Below, in pieces: positions 17,295-26,547 of a DNA stretch of 64,000 bases. The position numbers and the translations under genes are program-made. The stretch lies in contig CAZCVY010000003.1 of NCBI GenBank assembly GCA_964501985.1, positions 11,324-75,323 on the forward strand, read 5' to 3'. How positions within the stretch are numbered: the stretch's first letter is position 1; the number at the start of each line of letters is the position of its first letter. The notes under the pieces were generated by a model, which worked only from the letters and a program-made list of their open reading frames with translations, searched no databases and was not told the DNA's origin. This stretch comes from Bog-366 sp964501985. Lineage in GTDB: Bacteria > Acidobacteriota > Terriglobia > UBA7540.

Positions 17295-18758
17295 ATGCAG
17301 CTCAACTCGTATCAGACAGATGGTTTTTATGATGAGGTGTTTGACGCCGACGGCAAGGGGCGCGCGGAGGCTCGCCTGCTGCTTGAAACCATCGAGTCGC
17401 TGGAAGAAGGTGAACTCCTGCGCTGCCAGAGCGCGGCGGAATCGCTCCTCCTCCAAATGGGAATTACCTTCAACGTTTATGGAGACTCGGCGGGCACGGA
17501 GCGCATTTTCCCCTTTGACCTGATTCCCCGCATCGTTCGCGACGACGAGTGGGACTGGATCGAACGTGGCTTGATACAGCGTATCCACGCTCTCAATGAG
17601 TTTATCGACGACATCTACCACGACCAGAAAATCCTGAAGGACAAAATCATTCCCGAGGAGATCATTAATTCCGCGGCGTTCTACCGCCCGCAATGCCGCG
17701 GCATCAATCCCCCCGGCCGCGTCTGGTGCCACATCACCGGGACCGACCTGGTTCGCCACGGCGACGGCCAGATCTATGTTCTGGAAGACAACCTGCGCGT
17801 GCCTTCGGGCGTTTCCTACGTGCTGGAAAACCGCGACTTGATGAAGCGGACGTTTCCCCGCGTGTTCGCGGGCCTGCACGTTCGCCCGGTGGATATTTAC
17901 CCGAGCAAGCTCCTTGAAACCTTGGAGGCTATCGCGCCCGCCCGCGCGGCGGATAATCCCACGGTGGTCCTGCTGACCCCGGGAATGTACAACTCCGCCT
18001 ATTTCGAGCACAGTTTTCTGGCGCAGAACATGGGGATTCAGTTGGTGGAGGGCCGCGACCTGGTGGTGCAGGACGGCTGCGTCTGCATGCGCACGACCAA
18101 GGGATTGCGCCGCGTCGACGTCATCTACCGCCGAATTGACGATGACTTTCTCGACCCCCAGGCCTTCCGTCCCGATTCGCTGCTGGGGGTTCCGGGCTTG
18201 CTGGACGTTTACCGGGCGGGCAAGGTGTCTCTTGCCAACGCGCCGGGCAACGGGGTGGCGGACGACAAAGTGGTCTACGCCTATGTGCCCGACATGATTC
18301 GATACTACGAGGGCGCCGACCCGATCCTGCCCAACGTTCCCACCTATCTCTGCTGGAAGGACGATGACCGCAAGTATGTGCTCGAGAACCTCGACAAGCT
18401 CGTGGTGAAGTCGGCCAATGAGGCGGGTGGATACGGGATGCTGATCGGTCCGCACTCGACGGCCGCCCAGCGCGAGGAGTTCGCGGCCAAGATTACCGCC
18501 AAGCCGCGCAACTACATCGCGCAGCCCACACTGGCGCTTTCGCGCGTTCCGACCCTGGTGCAGGATCATCTGGAGGGCCGCCACGTGGATTTGCGCCCCT
18601 ACATTCTTTATGGTAAGGATATTTATGTCCTGCCGGGTGGGTTGACACGCGTGGCGTTGCGCAAAGGTTCGCTGGTGGTCAATTCATCACAGGGCGGCGG
18701 GAGTAAAGACACCTGGGTTTTGGCCCTGGCCGGGAAAGGAACCGCGAATGAGCAGTGA
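17295..18758 (+). CDS. circularly permuted ATP-grasp enzyme (DUF404/DUF407 type)
   Basis: A 487-residue putative ATP-dependent peptide ligase of the circularly permuted ATP-grasp class. Diagnostic stretches are DGFYDEVFDADGKGRAEAR, HALNEFIDDIYHDQKILKD, YVLEDNLRVPSGVSYVLENR, VVLLTPGMYNSAYFEHSFLA, RRVDVIYRRIDDDFLDPQ and the nucleotide-site region VVKSANEAGGYGMLIGP, DLRPYILYGKDIYVLPGG and SSQGGGSKDTWVL. It is the stand-alone form, with its alpha-E partner encoded separately by the next gene, whose start overlaps this stop by 11 bases. Family members are thought to form amide bonds in an unidentified peptide. The start has a purine-rich AAGG-containing stretch upstream. Confidence 0.9.
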   Translation: MQLNSYQTDGFYDEVFDADGKGRAEARLLLETIESLEEGELLRCQSAAESLLLQMGITFNVYGDSAGTERIFPFDLIPRIVRDDEWDWIERGLIQRIHALNEFIDDIYHDQKILKDKIIPEEIINSAAFYRPQCRGINPPGRVWCHITGTDLVRHGDGQIYVLEDNLRVPSGVSYVLENRDLMKRTFPRVFAGLHVRPVDIYPSKLLETLEAIAPARAADNPTVVLLTPGMYNSAYFEHSFLAQNMGIQLVEGRDLVVQDGCVCMRTTKGLRRVDVIYRRIDDDFLDPQAFRPDSLLGVPGLLDVYRAGKVSLANAPGNGVADDKVVYAYVPDMIRYYEGADPILPNVPTYLCWKDDDRKYVLENLDKLVVKSANEAGGYGMLIGPHSTAAQREEFAAKITAKPRNYIAQPTLALSRVPTLVQDHLEGRHVDLRPYILYGKDIYVLPGGLTRVALRKGSLVVNSSQGGGSKDTWVLALAGKGTANEQ

Positions 18759-19746
18759 AACCCCGCCGCTCCTCAGTCGAGCGGCCGAGGCCGTCTATTG
18801 GATGGCGCGTTACATCGAGCGGGCGGAGAACGTGGCGCGTTTCATTGATGTCAACCTGCATCTGCAACTCGATTTGCCCCTTGAGCCCGAACACCAGTGG
18901 CAGCCTTTGATCGACACCAGCGGCGACGCTGCCGTCTATCGCGAGCGCCACGGCAAGGCCAAGAAGGCCACGGTCATCAAGTTTTTGGTCTGGGACACCA
19001 CCAACCTGAATTCCATTTCCTCCTGCCTGCGCGCCGCGCGGGAAAATGCCCGCTCCGTCCGCGAGATCATCTCCTCCGAGATGTGGGAACAGGTCAACAG
19101 CATGTACCTGAAGATTCAAACCCAGCGGGCGCTCCAGGATTCCGAGCGCCTGGCGGAGATCCTCCGCGCCATCCGCCTGGGTTGCCACATGTTTGAGGGG
19201 ATTACCGACGCGACCATGAGTTACAATGAGGCTTGGCATTTCCTCCGCTTGGGCCGGCAGTTGGAGCGGGCTGATAAGACGTCGAGAATTCTGGATGTGA
19301 AGTACTTTATGCTGCTGCCCTCGCCCAACGCCATTGGCACCCCCTATGACGATATCCACTGGTCGGCGGTCTTGAAGTCGGTCAGCGGCTTTGAAATGTA
19401 CCGCAAGAAATATGGGCGAATCATCCCTCGCAATATCGTGGATTTTCTCGTCCTTGACCGCGAGTTCCCCCGCGCCATTCGTCACTGCCTGCGCGAGGCG
19501 GATGAATCCCTGCACGTGGTCACCGCCACTCCCATGGGGTCGTGCGTCTATCCCTCGGAGCGCAACTTGGCTCCCCTCCGCGCTGAGCTTGACTACACGT
19601 CCGTGGATCGAATCATCGGCAAGGGTCTGCATGAGTATCTTGACGGCTTGCAGGCGCGGATGAACACCATCGACGACAACTTATCTCGAGACTTCTTCGC
19701 CCGGGCCACCACTACCCAGTCCGTCAGCGTGGGAGGCACTACCTAA
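18748..19746 (+). CDS. alpha-E domain protein (DUF403)
   Basis: A 332-residue, mostly alpha-helical protein. It opens with LLSRAAEAVYWMARYIERAE, the family signature, and continues with WDTTNLNSISSCLRAARENA, REIISSEMWEQVN and a C-terminal HEYLDGLQARMNTIDDNLS. Alpha-E proteins occur beside or fused to circularly permuted ATP-grasp ligases, and their exact role is unknown. It overlaps the ATP-grasp gene by 11 bases, and its TAA shares one base with the ATG of the next gene. This points to translational coupling and fixed protein ratios. A second alpha-E module is fused to the ATP-grasp protein at 22975. Confidence 0.9.
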   Translation: MSSETPPLLSRAAEAVYWMARYIERAENVARFIDVNLHLQLDLPLEPEHQWQPLIDTSGDAAVYRERHGKAKKATVIKFLVWDTTNLNSISSCLRAARENARSVREIISSEMWEQVNSMYLKIQTQRALQDSERLAEILRAIRLGCHMFEGITDATMSYNEAWHFLRLGRQLERADKTSRILDVKYFMLLPSPNAIGTPYDDIHWSAVLKSVSGFEMYRKKYGRIIPRNIVDFLVLDREFPRAIRHCLREADESLHVVTATPMGSCVYPSERNLAPLRAELDYTSVDRIIGKGLHEYLDGLQARMNTIDDNLSRDFFARATTTQSVSVGGTT

Positions 19747-22700
19747 TGGGAATTCGGGTAGGCCTCTACCACAAGACCACCTATGACTACGACCGGCCGG
19801 TAGTGCTTTCGCCGCAAACCGTACGCCTTCGCCCCGCCCCGCACACTCGCACTCCCGTTATCAGCTTTTCGCTGCGCATCGAGCCGAAGGATCACTTCAT
19901 CAACTGGCAGCAGGACCCGCAGGGGAATTTCCTGGCGCGGCTGGTGTTCCCCAAGCAGACTCGCCGTTTTTCGCTGGAAGTGGACTTGGTGGCCGAAATG
20001 ACGGTGATCAATCCCTTCGATTTTTTCCTTGAACCCTATGCGGAAAAGATCCCTTTTCACTACGAAACCTGGGAGCAGCATGAGCTGGAGCCGTTCCTGA
20101 AAACCGCGCCTGCCGGGCCGCGACTGCAAGCGCTTCTGGACTCCATTGACCGGAGCCCAAGGGCGTCGGCGGAGTTCCTCGTGAACCTTAATCAGAGGTT
20201 ACAACGCGAGATCCGCTATCTGATTCGGACTGAGCCTGGCGTGCAAACTCCGGAGCAAACGCTGGAATACACCAGTGGCTCTTGCCGGGACTCGGGCTGG
20301 CTGCTGGTTGAACTGCTTCGCCACTTGGGATTGGCGGCGCGATTTGTTTCCGGCTACCTGATTCAGCTTAAGCCTGACGTAAAACCGCTCGAGGGGCCTA
20401 TCGGCCCCTCCGAGGACTTTACCGACCTGCACGCGTGGGCAGAAGTCTACCTCCCCGGCGCAGGGTGGGTGGGGCTTGACCCGACGTCCGGCCTATTTGC
20501 CGGGGAAGGGCATATTCCCCTGGCGGCAACACCCGAGCCGCGCTCGGCGGCGCCGGTTACGGGGTTGGTGAGCCCCAGCGAGGTGAAGTTTCATCACGAA
20601 ATGCGGGTCACGCGCATCCTCGAGCCCGCCCGCGTTACCAAGCCGTACACCGAGGAACAGTGGCAGCGCCTCTACCAATTGGGAGAGCGCATCGACGAGG
20701 AGCTTGTCGCAGGTGATGTGCGCCTGACGATGGGCGGCGAACCCACGTTCGTCTCCATCGACGACATGGAGGGCGAAGAGTGGAACACGGCGGCGCTGGG
20801 AGCGGCTAAGGAACGCATGGCGGGCGAACTCCTGCTTCGCTTGCGCGAGGAATTTGGCAAGGGCGGCTTGCTCCACTATGGACAGGGGAAGTGGTATCCC
20901 GGCGAGCCGCTGCCACGGTGGACCTTCGCGTGTTATTGGCGGACTGACGGTGCCCCCCTTTGGAACGACCCGAGCTTGCTTGCGGAGATCGACCGCGACT
21001 ATGGCTTCGGCGTGAATGCGGCGCGCCACTTTGCCGAGGAATTGGCTCGGAGGCTCGAGGTCGGACCTGAATTTGTTATTAACGCCTACGAGGACACGCT
21101 TGCTTACCTCTTGAAGGAGCGCAAGCTTCCCGCGAATGTCGATCCGCTCGACAACAAACTTGACGATCCCCTGGAGCGCGAAAAGGTCCGGCACGTGTTT
21201 GAGCGAGGTCTTGGCCAGCCCGCCGGGTATGTGCTGCCCCTGAAGCGGGCAGAAACTGAAGACGGAACCGAGTGGAAGAGTTGTTTGTGGACGCTGCGTT
21301 CCGAGCACCTTTACCTGCTCCCCGGCGATTCTCCGGTGGGCCTCCGCCTGCCGCTCGAAACTCTCATCTGGGAGCCTGAGGAGGAAAAGCAGAAGGTTGC
21401 GGAAGTTGATCCGACCGCCTCTACGGGACCGCTGCCCGTTCCCATTCGGCGGGTCGATGGATCTCAACCTCCGGTAGAGTTTGTGGAACAATCGCGCGCG
21501 CCGGAGGTGCAACCGGCCAGTACGGGCACGCCATGGCGTGTCCCTACGGAGGGGCGCGAGCCACCAGNNNNNNNNNNNNNNNNNNNNNNNNNNNNNNNNN
21601 NNNNNNNNNNNNNNNNNNNNNNNNNNNNNNNNNNNNNNNNNNNNNNNNNNNNNNNNNNNNNNNNNNNAACGTTCATCCCGCCGCCAGTTGGCGCGAGTTG
21701 GTGGCGAACACCAACACCCTTTATGAGCAGGCGCGGTTGAGCCGATTGGGGACGGAGAAATTTATGCTCGACGGGCGTCATACCGGCACCGGGGGAGGGA
21801 ACCACGTGGTGTTGGGCGGGCCCACGCCGGTGGACAGTCCGTTTCTGCGGCGCCCCGACCTTCTGAAAAGCATGTTGGGATACTGGCTCAATCACCCTTC
21901 TCTCTCGTATCTCTTCTCGGGCGCTTTCATCGGCCCCACCAGCCAGGCCCCGCGCGTGGATGAAACGCGCGCGGACTCGGTTTATGAATTGGAGATCGCT
22001 TTCAGCCTCTTGCGCCGTTCCGAGGCAGGCGAGTGCCCGCCCTGGATGGTGGACAGGATCTTCCGCCATCTTTTGGTGGATGTGACGGGCAACACCCATC
22101 GCGCGGAGTTTTGCATCGACAAGCTCTACTCTCCTGACACCGCTACGGGGCGGCTGGGCCTCGTAGAGTTGCGCTCCTTTGAAATGCCGCCGCACGCGCG
22201 CATGAGCCTGGCGCAGCAATTGTTGGTCCGCGCGCTAGTGGCTTGGTTTTGGCGCGAGCCCTACGAGCAAAAACCCATCCGCTGGGGCACACGCTTGCAC
22301 GATCGTTTTCTTCTCCCGTACTTTGTGCAACAGGATTTTGGGGATGTTCTGAGCGATTTGACTCGCGCCGGTTATCCATTAGAGCCCGCGTGGTTCGCTC
22401 CCCAATGGGAGTTTCGTTTCCCGGCCTGTGGCGAGGTTGATTACGATGGCGTGGACATTGAACTCCGCCAAGCCATCGAACCCTGGTACGTTTTGGGAGA
22501 GGAACCCGGCCCCGGCGGCACGGCGCGCTATGTCGATTCCTCGGTCGAGCGCCTCCAGGTGCGCGCCCAGGGTTTGGTGAGCGAGCGCTTTGCCCTGGCC
22601 TGCAACGGTCGGCGATTGCCCCTCCAGTCCACGGGCACGCACGGTGACATGGTGTGCGGGGTGCGTTTCCGCGCTTGGCAGCCGCCGCATTGTTTGCATC

Positions 22701-22978
22701 CCACCATTCCTGTGCACACGCCGTTGATCGTCGAGTTGATTGACATCGCCGCCAAGCGATCGATTGGGGGATGCACCTATTACGTGGCTCATCCGGGCGG
22801 GCGCAACTACGAGACATTTCCCGTCAATTCCAATGAGGCCGAGGCCCGGCGCAGGGCGCGCTTTTATCCCATCGGGCACACGCCTGATCTGAAGACGGTG
22901 CCGCCCATTGAGGAGAATCCGGATTTCCCGGCCACGCTGGATTTGCGGCGGGAAGCTGTGAAGACGAATCTGCTATGA
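19746..22978 (+). CDS. transglutaminase-like protein with DUF2126 C-terminal region, interrupted by an assembly gap
   Basis: Residues 1-85 match the N-terminal domain seen in bacterial transglutaminase-like proteins (YDYDRPVVLSPQTVRLRP). The transglutaminase core carries C180 (SGSCRDSGW), H229 (DLHAWAEVYLPG) and D245 (GLDPTSG). The DUF2126 part follows (RLTMGGEPTFVSID, GLLHYGQGKWYPGEPLPRW) and resumes after the gap with NVHPAASWRELVANTNTLYE and GTGGGNHVVLGG. The coding frame before 21568 and after 21667 differs, but the 100 N are a placeholder, so I regard this as one intact gene. From memory of the family, roughly 80 residues normally sit in the missing part, so the true gap is probably nearer 230 bases. 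It overlaps the next gene by four bases (ATGA). Confidence 0.85.
21568..21667. other. assembly gap (100 N)
   Basis: Exactly 100 undetermined bases, the usual placeholder for a scaffold join of unknown length. It falls inside the DUF2126 coding region and breaks the frame artificially. Sequence on both sides belongs to the same protein family in the expected order. Confidence 0.97.
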
Positions 22979-25515
22979 ACGATACGTCACTAGCACCAAC
23001 GCAATCGCTGGCGGAGGACTGGCGCTACGCCCCCACTCCGGGCTATTGGGACGAGGCCCTGCTGCCTTCTGGTTTCCCTCGCCGCCACTGGCGTCAGCTT
23101 ACGGTGGCCATTCGCCGGATGGGTTTCCGGCAGTTCAACCGCTACTGGCAATCCGGTGTGCAACTCATCCGGGAAGCCAGTATCTCCAATAATGTCGCGA
23201 GCGACCCGTGGGGCAATGAGCGCCCCTTGCCTCTCGATCCCATCCCGCTGGTGATCGCGGAAAATGAGTGGACGCAAATTGAAAAGGCCGTCGCCCAGCG
23301 CGCGGGTTTGCTGAACGCCATGCTGTTCGACCTTTATGGCAAGCAGCGCTTGGTATACGAACACCATCTTCCTCCGGCGCTCGTGTTCGGCAATCCTCAG
23401 TTCCTTCGTCCCTGCTTTGGGATCACCCCGCCCGACGGAGTGCACTTGCACACGTATGCGGCGGATTTGGGCCGCTCTCCCGACGGCCGCTGGTGGGTGA
23501 TTGCCGACCGCACCCAAGCGCCGGCTGGCATGGGTTATACGCTCGAAAACCGGCTGGTCAGTGCGCGGACGTTGCCCACGGTCTTCAGTCAATACCGCGT
23601 TCGCCAACTGGCGCGCTTCTTTGATGTCCGCCGCGATGCACTTCTCGGCCTGGCCGCCAGGCAGAGCAAAAGTCCGCGTGTGGTGGTGCTCACCCCGGGC
23701 CCGCACAACGACACCTATTTCGAGCACTCTTTTCTCGCGGGCTATTGGGGATTCCCATTGGTCGAGGGCGATGACTTGACGGTGCGTGACGGCCGCGTCT
23801 ACTTGAAGACCCTGGCGGGCCTCGAGCCAGTGGATTTGATCATGCGCCGCTTCGACGACAGCTTCTGCGATCCCCTCGAGCTGCGCGGCGATTCCTTGTT
23901 GGGCGTGCCCGGTCTCGTCCAGGCCGTCCGCAACGGCGCCGTAGCAATCGACAATGCCCTCGGCAGCGGCTTAGTTGAAGCGGCCGGACACTTGGCGTTC
24001 CTTCCCAGCCTCTGCTGCGCGCTCCTGGGGGAGGACCTGCTCATGCCTTCGGTGGCCACCTGGTGGTGCGGTCAGGAGAAACCCCGCCAATACGTACTTG
24101 AGCATTTCGATGACTTGGTGATCAAACCTTCGTCTCCCAGTTTCGGTTTCCAGTTGGATTACCCCGCATCGATGGATGCGGCCAGCCGCGAAAAGCTGAT
24201 CGGAAAAATCAAGGCACACCCGGAGCGGTACGTGGCGCAGGAGGGGATTGCGCTCTCCACGGCCCCGGCTCGCACAGACTCGGGATTGGCGGCTCGCCAC
24301 GTGGTGCTTCGAGTTTTCGCGGTTTGGGACGGCCACTCCTACACCGTAATGCCGGGCGGCCTCACGCGGGTTACCACGGAAACTTCTTCCCATCGGCTTC
24401 CCGTCCCCCTCGGCGGAGCGAGCAAAGACACCTGGGTGCTCGGAGGCGTTGATGAGCCTTCGCCCGGACCCAGCTTGCCTCCGGTTATGATCGACGCTTA
24501 TCCCAACCGGGGCATGCTTCCCAGCCGTGTGGCCGACAATCTTTTTTGGCTAGGCCGCTACACGGAACGCGTGGAAGCCAATGTTCGTCTTCTCCGCTCC
24601 ATGCTGCCGGCGCTCTCCGCGGAAGAGGATTTCGGCCGCGCGGTAACCCTGGAGACGGCGGTTTATCTTTTGGCGGGACTGCATTTTCTGCCGCCCGAAG
24701 ATGCCAAGGGCTCCCTCGCCGAGCAACGCTGGCGCGTGCAGCGCTTTCTCACCGACATGGTCTATGACCCCTCGAGGATTTCAAGCCTGGGGTGGAACCT
24801 TAAGGAGATGCGCCGTGTGGCTTGGCAACTGAAAGAGCGGTTGTCGAGTGATACGTGGCGCGTTCTTCAGCAACTGGAAGGGGAATTCTCCCGCGCCGTG
24901 CCGGTCAATCCCGAGCACCGGTTCATCGCCCACATTGGAGTTCTCGATCGCGCTGTCATGACCCTCTCGGCCTTTTCCGGTTTGCTGATGGAGAATACGA
25001 CGCGCGGAGAAGGCTGGCGATTCCTGGAGCTCGGCCGCCGCCTGGAGCGGGCTTTGCAAATGGCGGAATTGCTGCGCGCGGGGATTGCGGAAGTTCCCCC
25101 CGATGCCCAACCGTATCTCCACGTCCTGCTTCAGGTGGCCGACAGCGCCATTACCTACCGAACGCGGTATCTGAGTGTTCTCAGGACCGATCTGGTGCTG
25201 CAACTTTTGTTGGCAGATGAGTCGAACCCGCGGTCCGTAGGCTTCCAATTGGCCGCCCTGGTTTATCAGTTCGAATCCCTTCAGGAGCACGACGGTCCTG
25301 AGCACGCCCGGCTCGAGGCATTGGCGGCCAAAGCCCTCCGTGAAATCCACCTCGCGCCCATCGTGGAGATCGGCCAACGTGACGGCGCCGGACGCTTTGC
25401 GGCGCTCGAAACTCTTCTCGATCAGCTCAAGGTGAACTTGTACGAATTCTCCGAAGCATTGACGGCGCAGTACATGAGCCCCGCAAAGGCTTCGCGCCTG
25501 ACGTCATCGTGGTGA
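22975..25515 (+). CDS. circularly permuted ATP-grasp protein fused to alpha-E domain
   Basis: An 846-residue fusion. Residues about 1-490 are a second ATP-grasp module (GLLNAMLFDLYGKQRLVYEH, VIADRTQAPAGMGYTLENR, VVLTPGPHNDTYFEHSFLAG, DLIMRRFDDSFCDPLELRGD, VIKPSSPSFGFQLDYPA, YTVMPGGLTRV, GGASKDTWVLGG). Residues about 505-846 are alpha-E (MLPSRVADNLFWLGRYTERV, WNLKEMRRVAWQLKERLS, FLELGRRLERALQM). It carries in one chain the two functions that the genes at 17295 and 18748 encode separately. The nucleotide-site stretch differs from that of the first copy (KPSSPSFG against KSANEAGG), so the two ligases may use different substrates. It overlaps the preceding gene by four bases and is followed after six bases by the last gene of the operon. 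Confidence 0.9.
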   Translation: MNDTSLAPTQSLAEDWRYAPTPGYWDEALLPSGFPRRHWRQLTVAIRRMGFRQFNRYWQSGVQLIREASISNNVASDPWGNERPLPLDPIPLVIAENEWTQIEKAVAQRAGLLNAMLFDLYGKQRLVYEHHLPPALVFGNPQFLRPCFGITPPDGVHLHTYAADLGRSPDGRWWVIADRTQAPAGMGYTLENRLVSARTLPTVFSQYRVRQLARFFDVRRDALLGLAARQSKSPRVVVLTPGPHNDTYFEHSFLAGYWGFPLVEGDDLTVRDGRVYLKTLAGLEPVDLIMRRFDDSFCDPLELRGDSLLGVPGLVQAVRNGAVAIDNALGSGLVEAAGHLAFLPSLCCALLGEDLLMPSVATWWCGQEKPRQYVLEHFDDLVIKPSSPSFGFQLDYPASMDAASREKLIGKIKAHPERYVAQEGIALSTAPARTDSGLAARHVVLRVFAVWDGHSYTVMPGGLTRVTTETSSHRLPVPLGGASKDTWVLGGVDEPSPGPSLPPVMIDAYPNRGMLPSRVADNLFWLGRYTERVEANVRLLRSMLPALSAEEDFGRAVTLETAVYLLAGLHFLPPEDAKGSLAEQRWRVQRFLTDMVYDPSRISSLGWNLKEMRRVAWQLKERLSSDTWRVLQQLEGEFSRAVPVNPEHRFIAHIGVLDRAVMTLSAFSGLLMENTTRGEGWRFLELGRRLERALQMAELLRAGIAEVPPDAQPYLHVLLQVADSAITYRTRYLSVLRTDLVLQLLLADESNPRSVGFQLAALVYQFESLQEHDGPEHARLEALAAKALREIHLAPIVEIGQRDGAGRFAALETLLDQLKVNLYEFSEALTAQYMSPAKASRLTSSW

Positions 25516-25521
25516 GAAACC

Positions 25522-26382
25522 ATGTTATACCGAATTACCCATTCCACGCGCTACGCTTACCCGTCACCGGTCGCGCAGTGTTTCAATGAGGCGCATTTGA
25601 CTCCGCGCGCGCTGCCCGGCCAACACGTGCGCGAGCACTCGCTCGAAGTCAATCCCTTGCCCGCCTTCTTGCAGAATCGCAAAGACTATTTTGGTAATGC
25701 GGTTTCCACGTTTGCGGTCTTCGAAAAGCACGACCGTTTCGCAGCCGTTGCTTCGAGCGTGGTGGCCGTGGAGCCACAGCGCAGTGAAATTCCGACTTCC
25801 TCTGCATGGGAAAAGGTTCGCGATTTACTGGCCCAGCCGCTCGATCCGGATTCCATTGCCGCCTCGGAGTTTATTTTCGACTCGCCTTACATTTCCGCTC
25901 GAGCCGAGTTGCGGGAGTATGCCCGCCCGACATTCACGCCCGGGCGGCCGCTGCTCGAAGCGCTTGAAGAGCTCACTTGCCGCATTCATGATGAGTTCAC
26001 GTACCAGCCCAAATCCACATCCATTGATACGCCGCTTCTGGAAGTGCTCCATTATCGCCAGGGCGTGTGCCAGGATTTCGCCCACCTGATGATCGGTGCC
26101 CTCCGCTCCCTGCGATTGTCGGCGCGATACGTGAGCGGCTACATCCGCAGTAGCCCGCGCTTTCAAGGAGCAATGGCGTCACACGCCTGGGTATCGGTGT
26201 TCGATCCGGAAAACGGGTGGCTGAGCTTTGATCCTACCAACAACATGATGCCTTCCGACGCTCATATTACCCTGGCTTGGGGACGCGACTATGGAGATGT
26301 GACGCCGGTGAAAGGCCTCACCCTGGGCGGAGGGGGGCAATCGGTTGACGTGGAAGTGCGGGTGCAGCCGCTGGAAAACTAA
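25522..26382 (+). CDS. transglutaminase-like cysteine protease family protein
   Basis: A 286-residue protein with the N-terminal domain of bacterial transglutaminase-like proteins (YRITHSTRYAYPSPVAQCFN, HSLEVNPLPAFLQNRKDYFG) and a papain-like core. The catalytic triad is readable as C183 in RQGVCQDFAH, H221 in MASHAWVSVF and D237 in LSFDPTNNM. Many bacterial members act as peptidases or amidotransferases rather than true transglutaminases. As last gene of the ATP-grasp/alpha-E operon it may cleave or transfer the product of the ligases, which is inference. No signal peptide is visible, so action in the cytoplasm is expected. Confidence 0.9.
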   Translation: MLYRITHSTRYAYPSPVAQCFNEAHLTPRALPGQHVREHSLEVNPLPAFLQNRKDYFGNAVSTFAVFEKHDRFAAVASSVVAVEPQRSEIPTSSAWEKVRDLLAQPLDPDSIAASEFIFDSPYISARAELREYARPTFTPGRPLLEALEELTCRIHDEFTYQPKSTSIDTPLLEVLHYRQGVCQDFAHLMIGALRSLRLSARYVSGYIRSSPRFQGAMASHAWVSVFDPENGWLSFDPTNNMMPSDAHITLAWGRDYGDVTPVKGLTLGGGGQSVDVEVRVQPLEN

Positions 26383-26441
26383 CTGGCACATCGGCTGACC
26401 GAGTGATTGGCAATTAGTAATTTGTGATTTTGGAAGGAACC

Positions 26442-26525
26442 GTAGCGCGGACCCGTTTTGTAGGTCCGCGGCCTTACCATGCCAACCGGGGAAGAGACGC
26501 GGACCTACAAAACGGGTCCGCGCTA
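26442..26525. repeat. paired REP-like element (28-bp perfect inverted repeat)
   Basis: Two arms at 26443-26470 and 26498-26525 are exact reverse complements of 28 bases around a 27-base loop. The left arm is preceded by G, giving a GTAG head. The right arm reads ATAG in its own orientation. Each arm also folds on itself (CGCGGACC ... GGTCCGCG, 8-bp stem, 9-base loop). This is the head-to-head arrangement of bacterial interspersed mosaic elements. It sits between the converging operon end and the sugar porter gene, and transcripts entering from either side would form a long stem. Confidence 0.75.
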
Positions 26526-26547
26526 TGCCCGCATTTCCGGAATGGAC

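Noticed and set aside
21533..22978. A separate gene starting just before the N run
   Set aside because: The sequence after the gap is the DUF2126 continuation of the gene at 19746. The frame change is explained by the arbitrary length of the N run.
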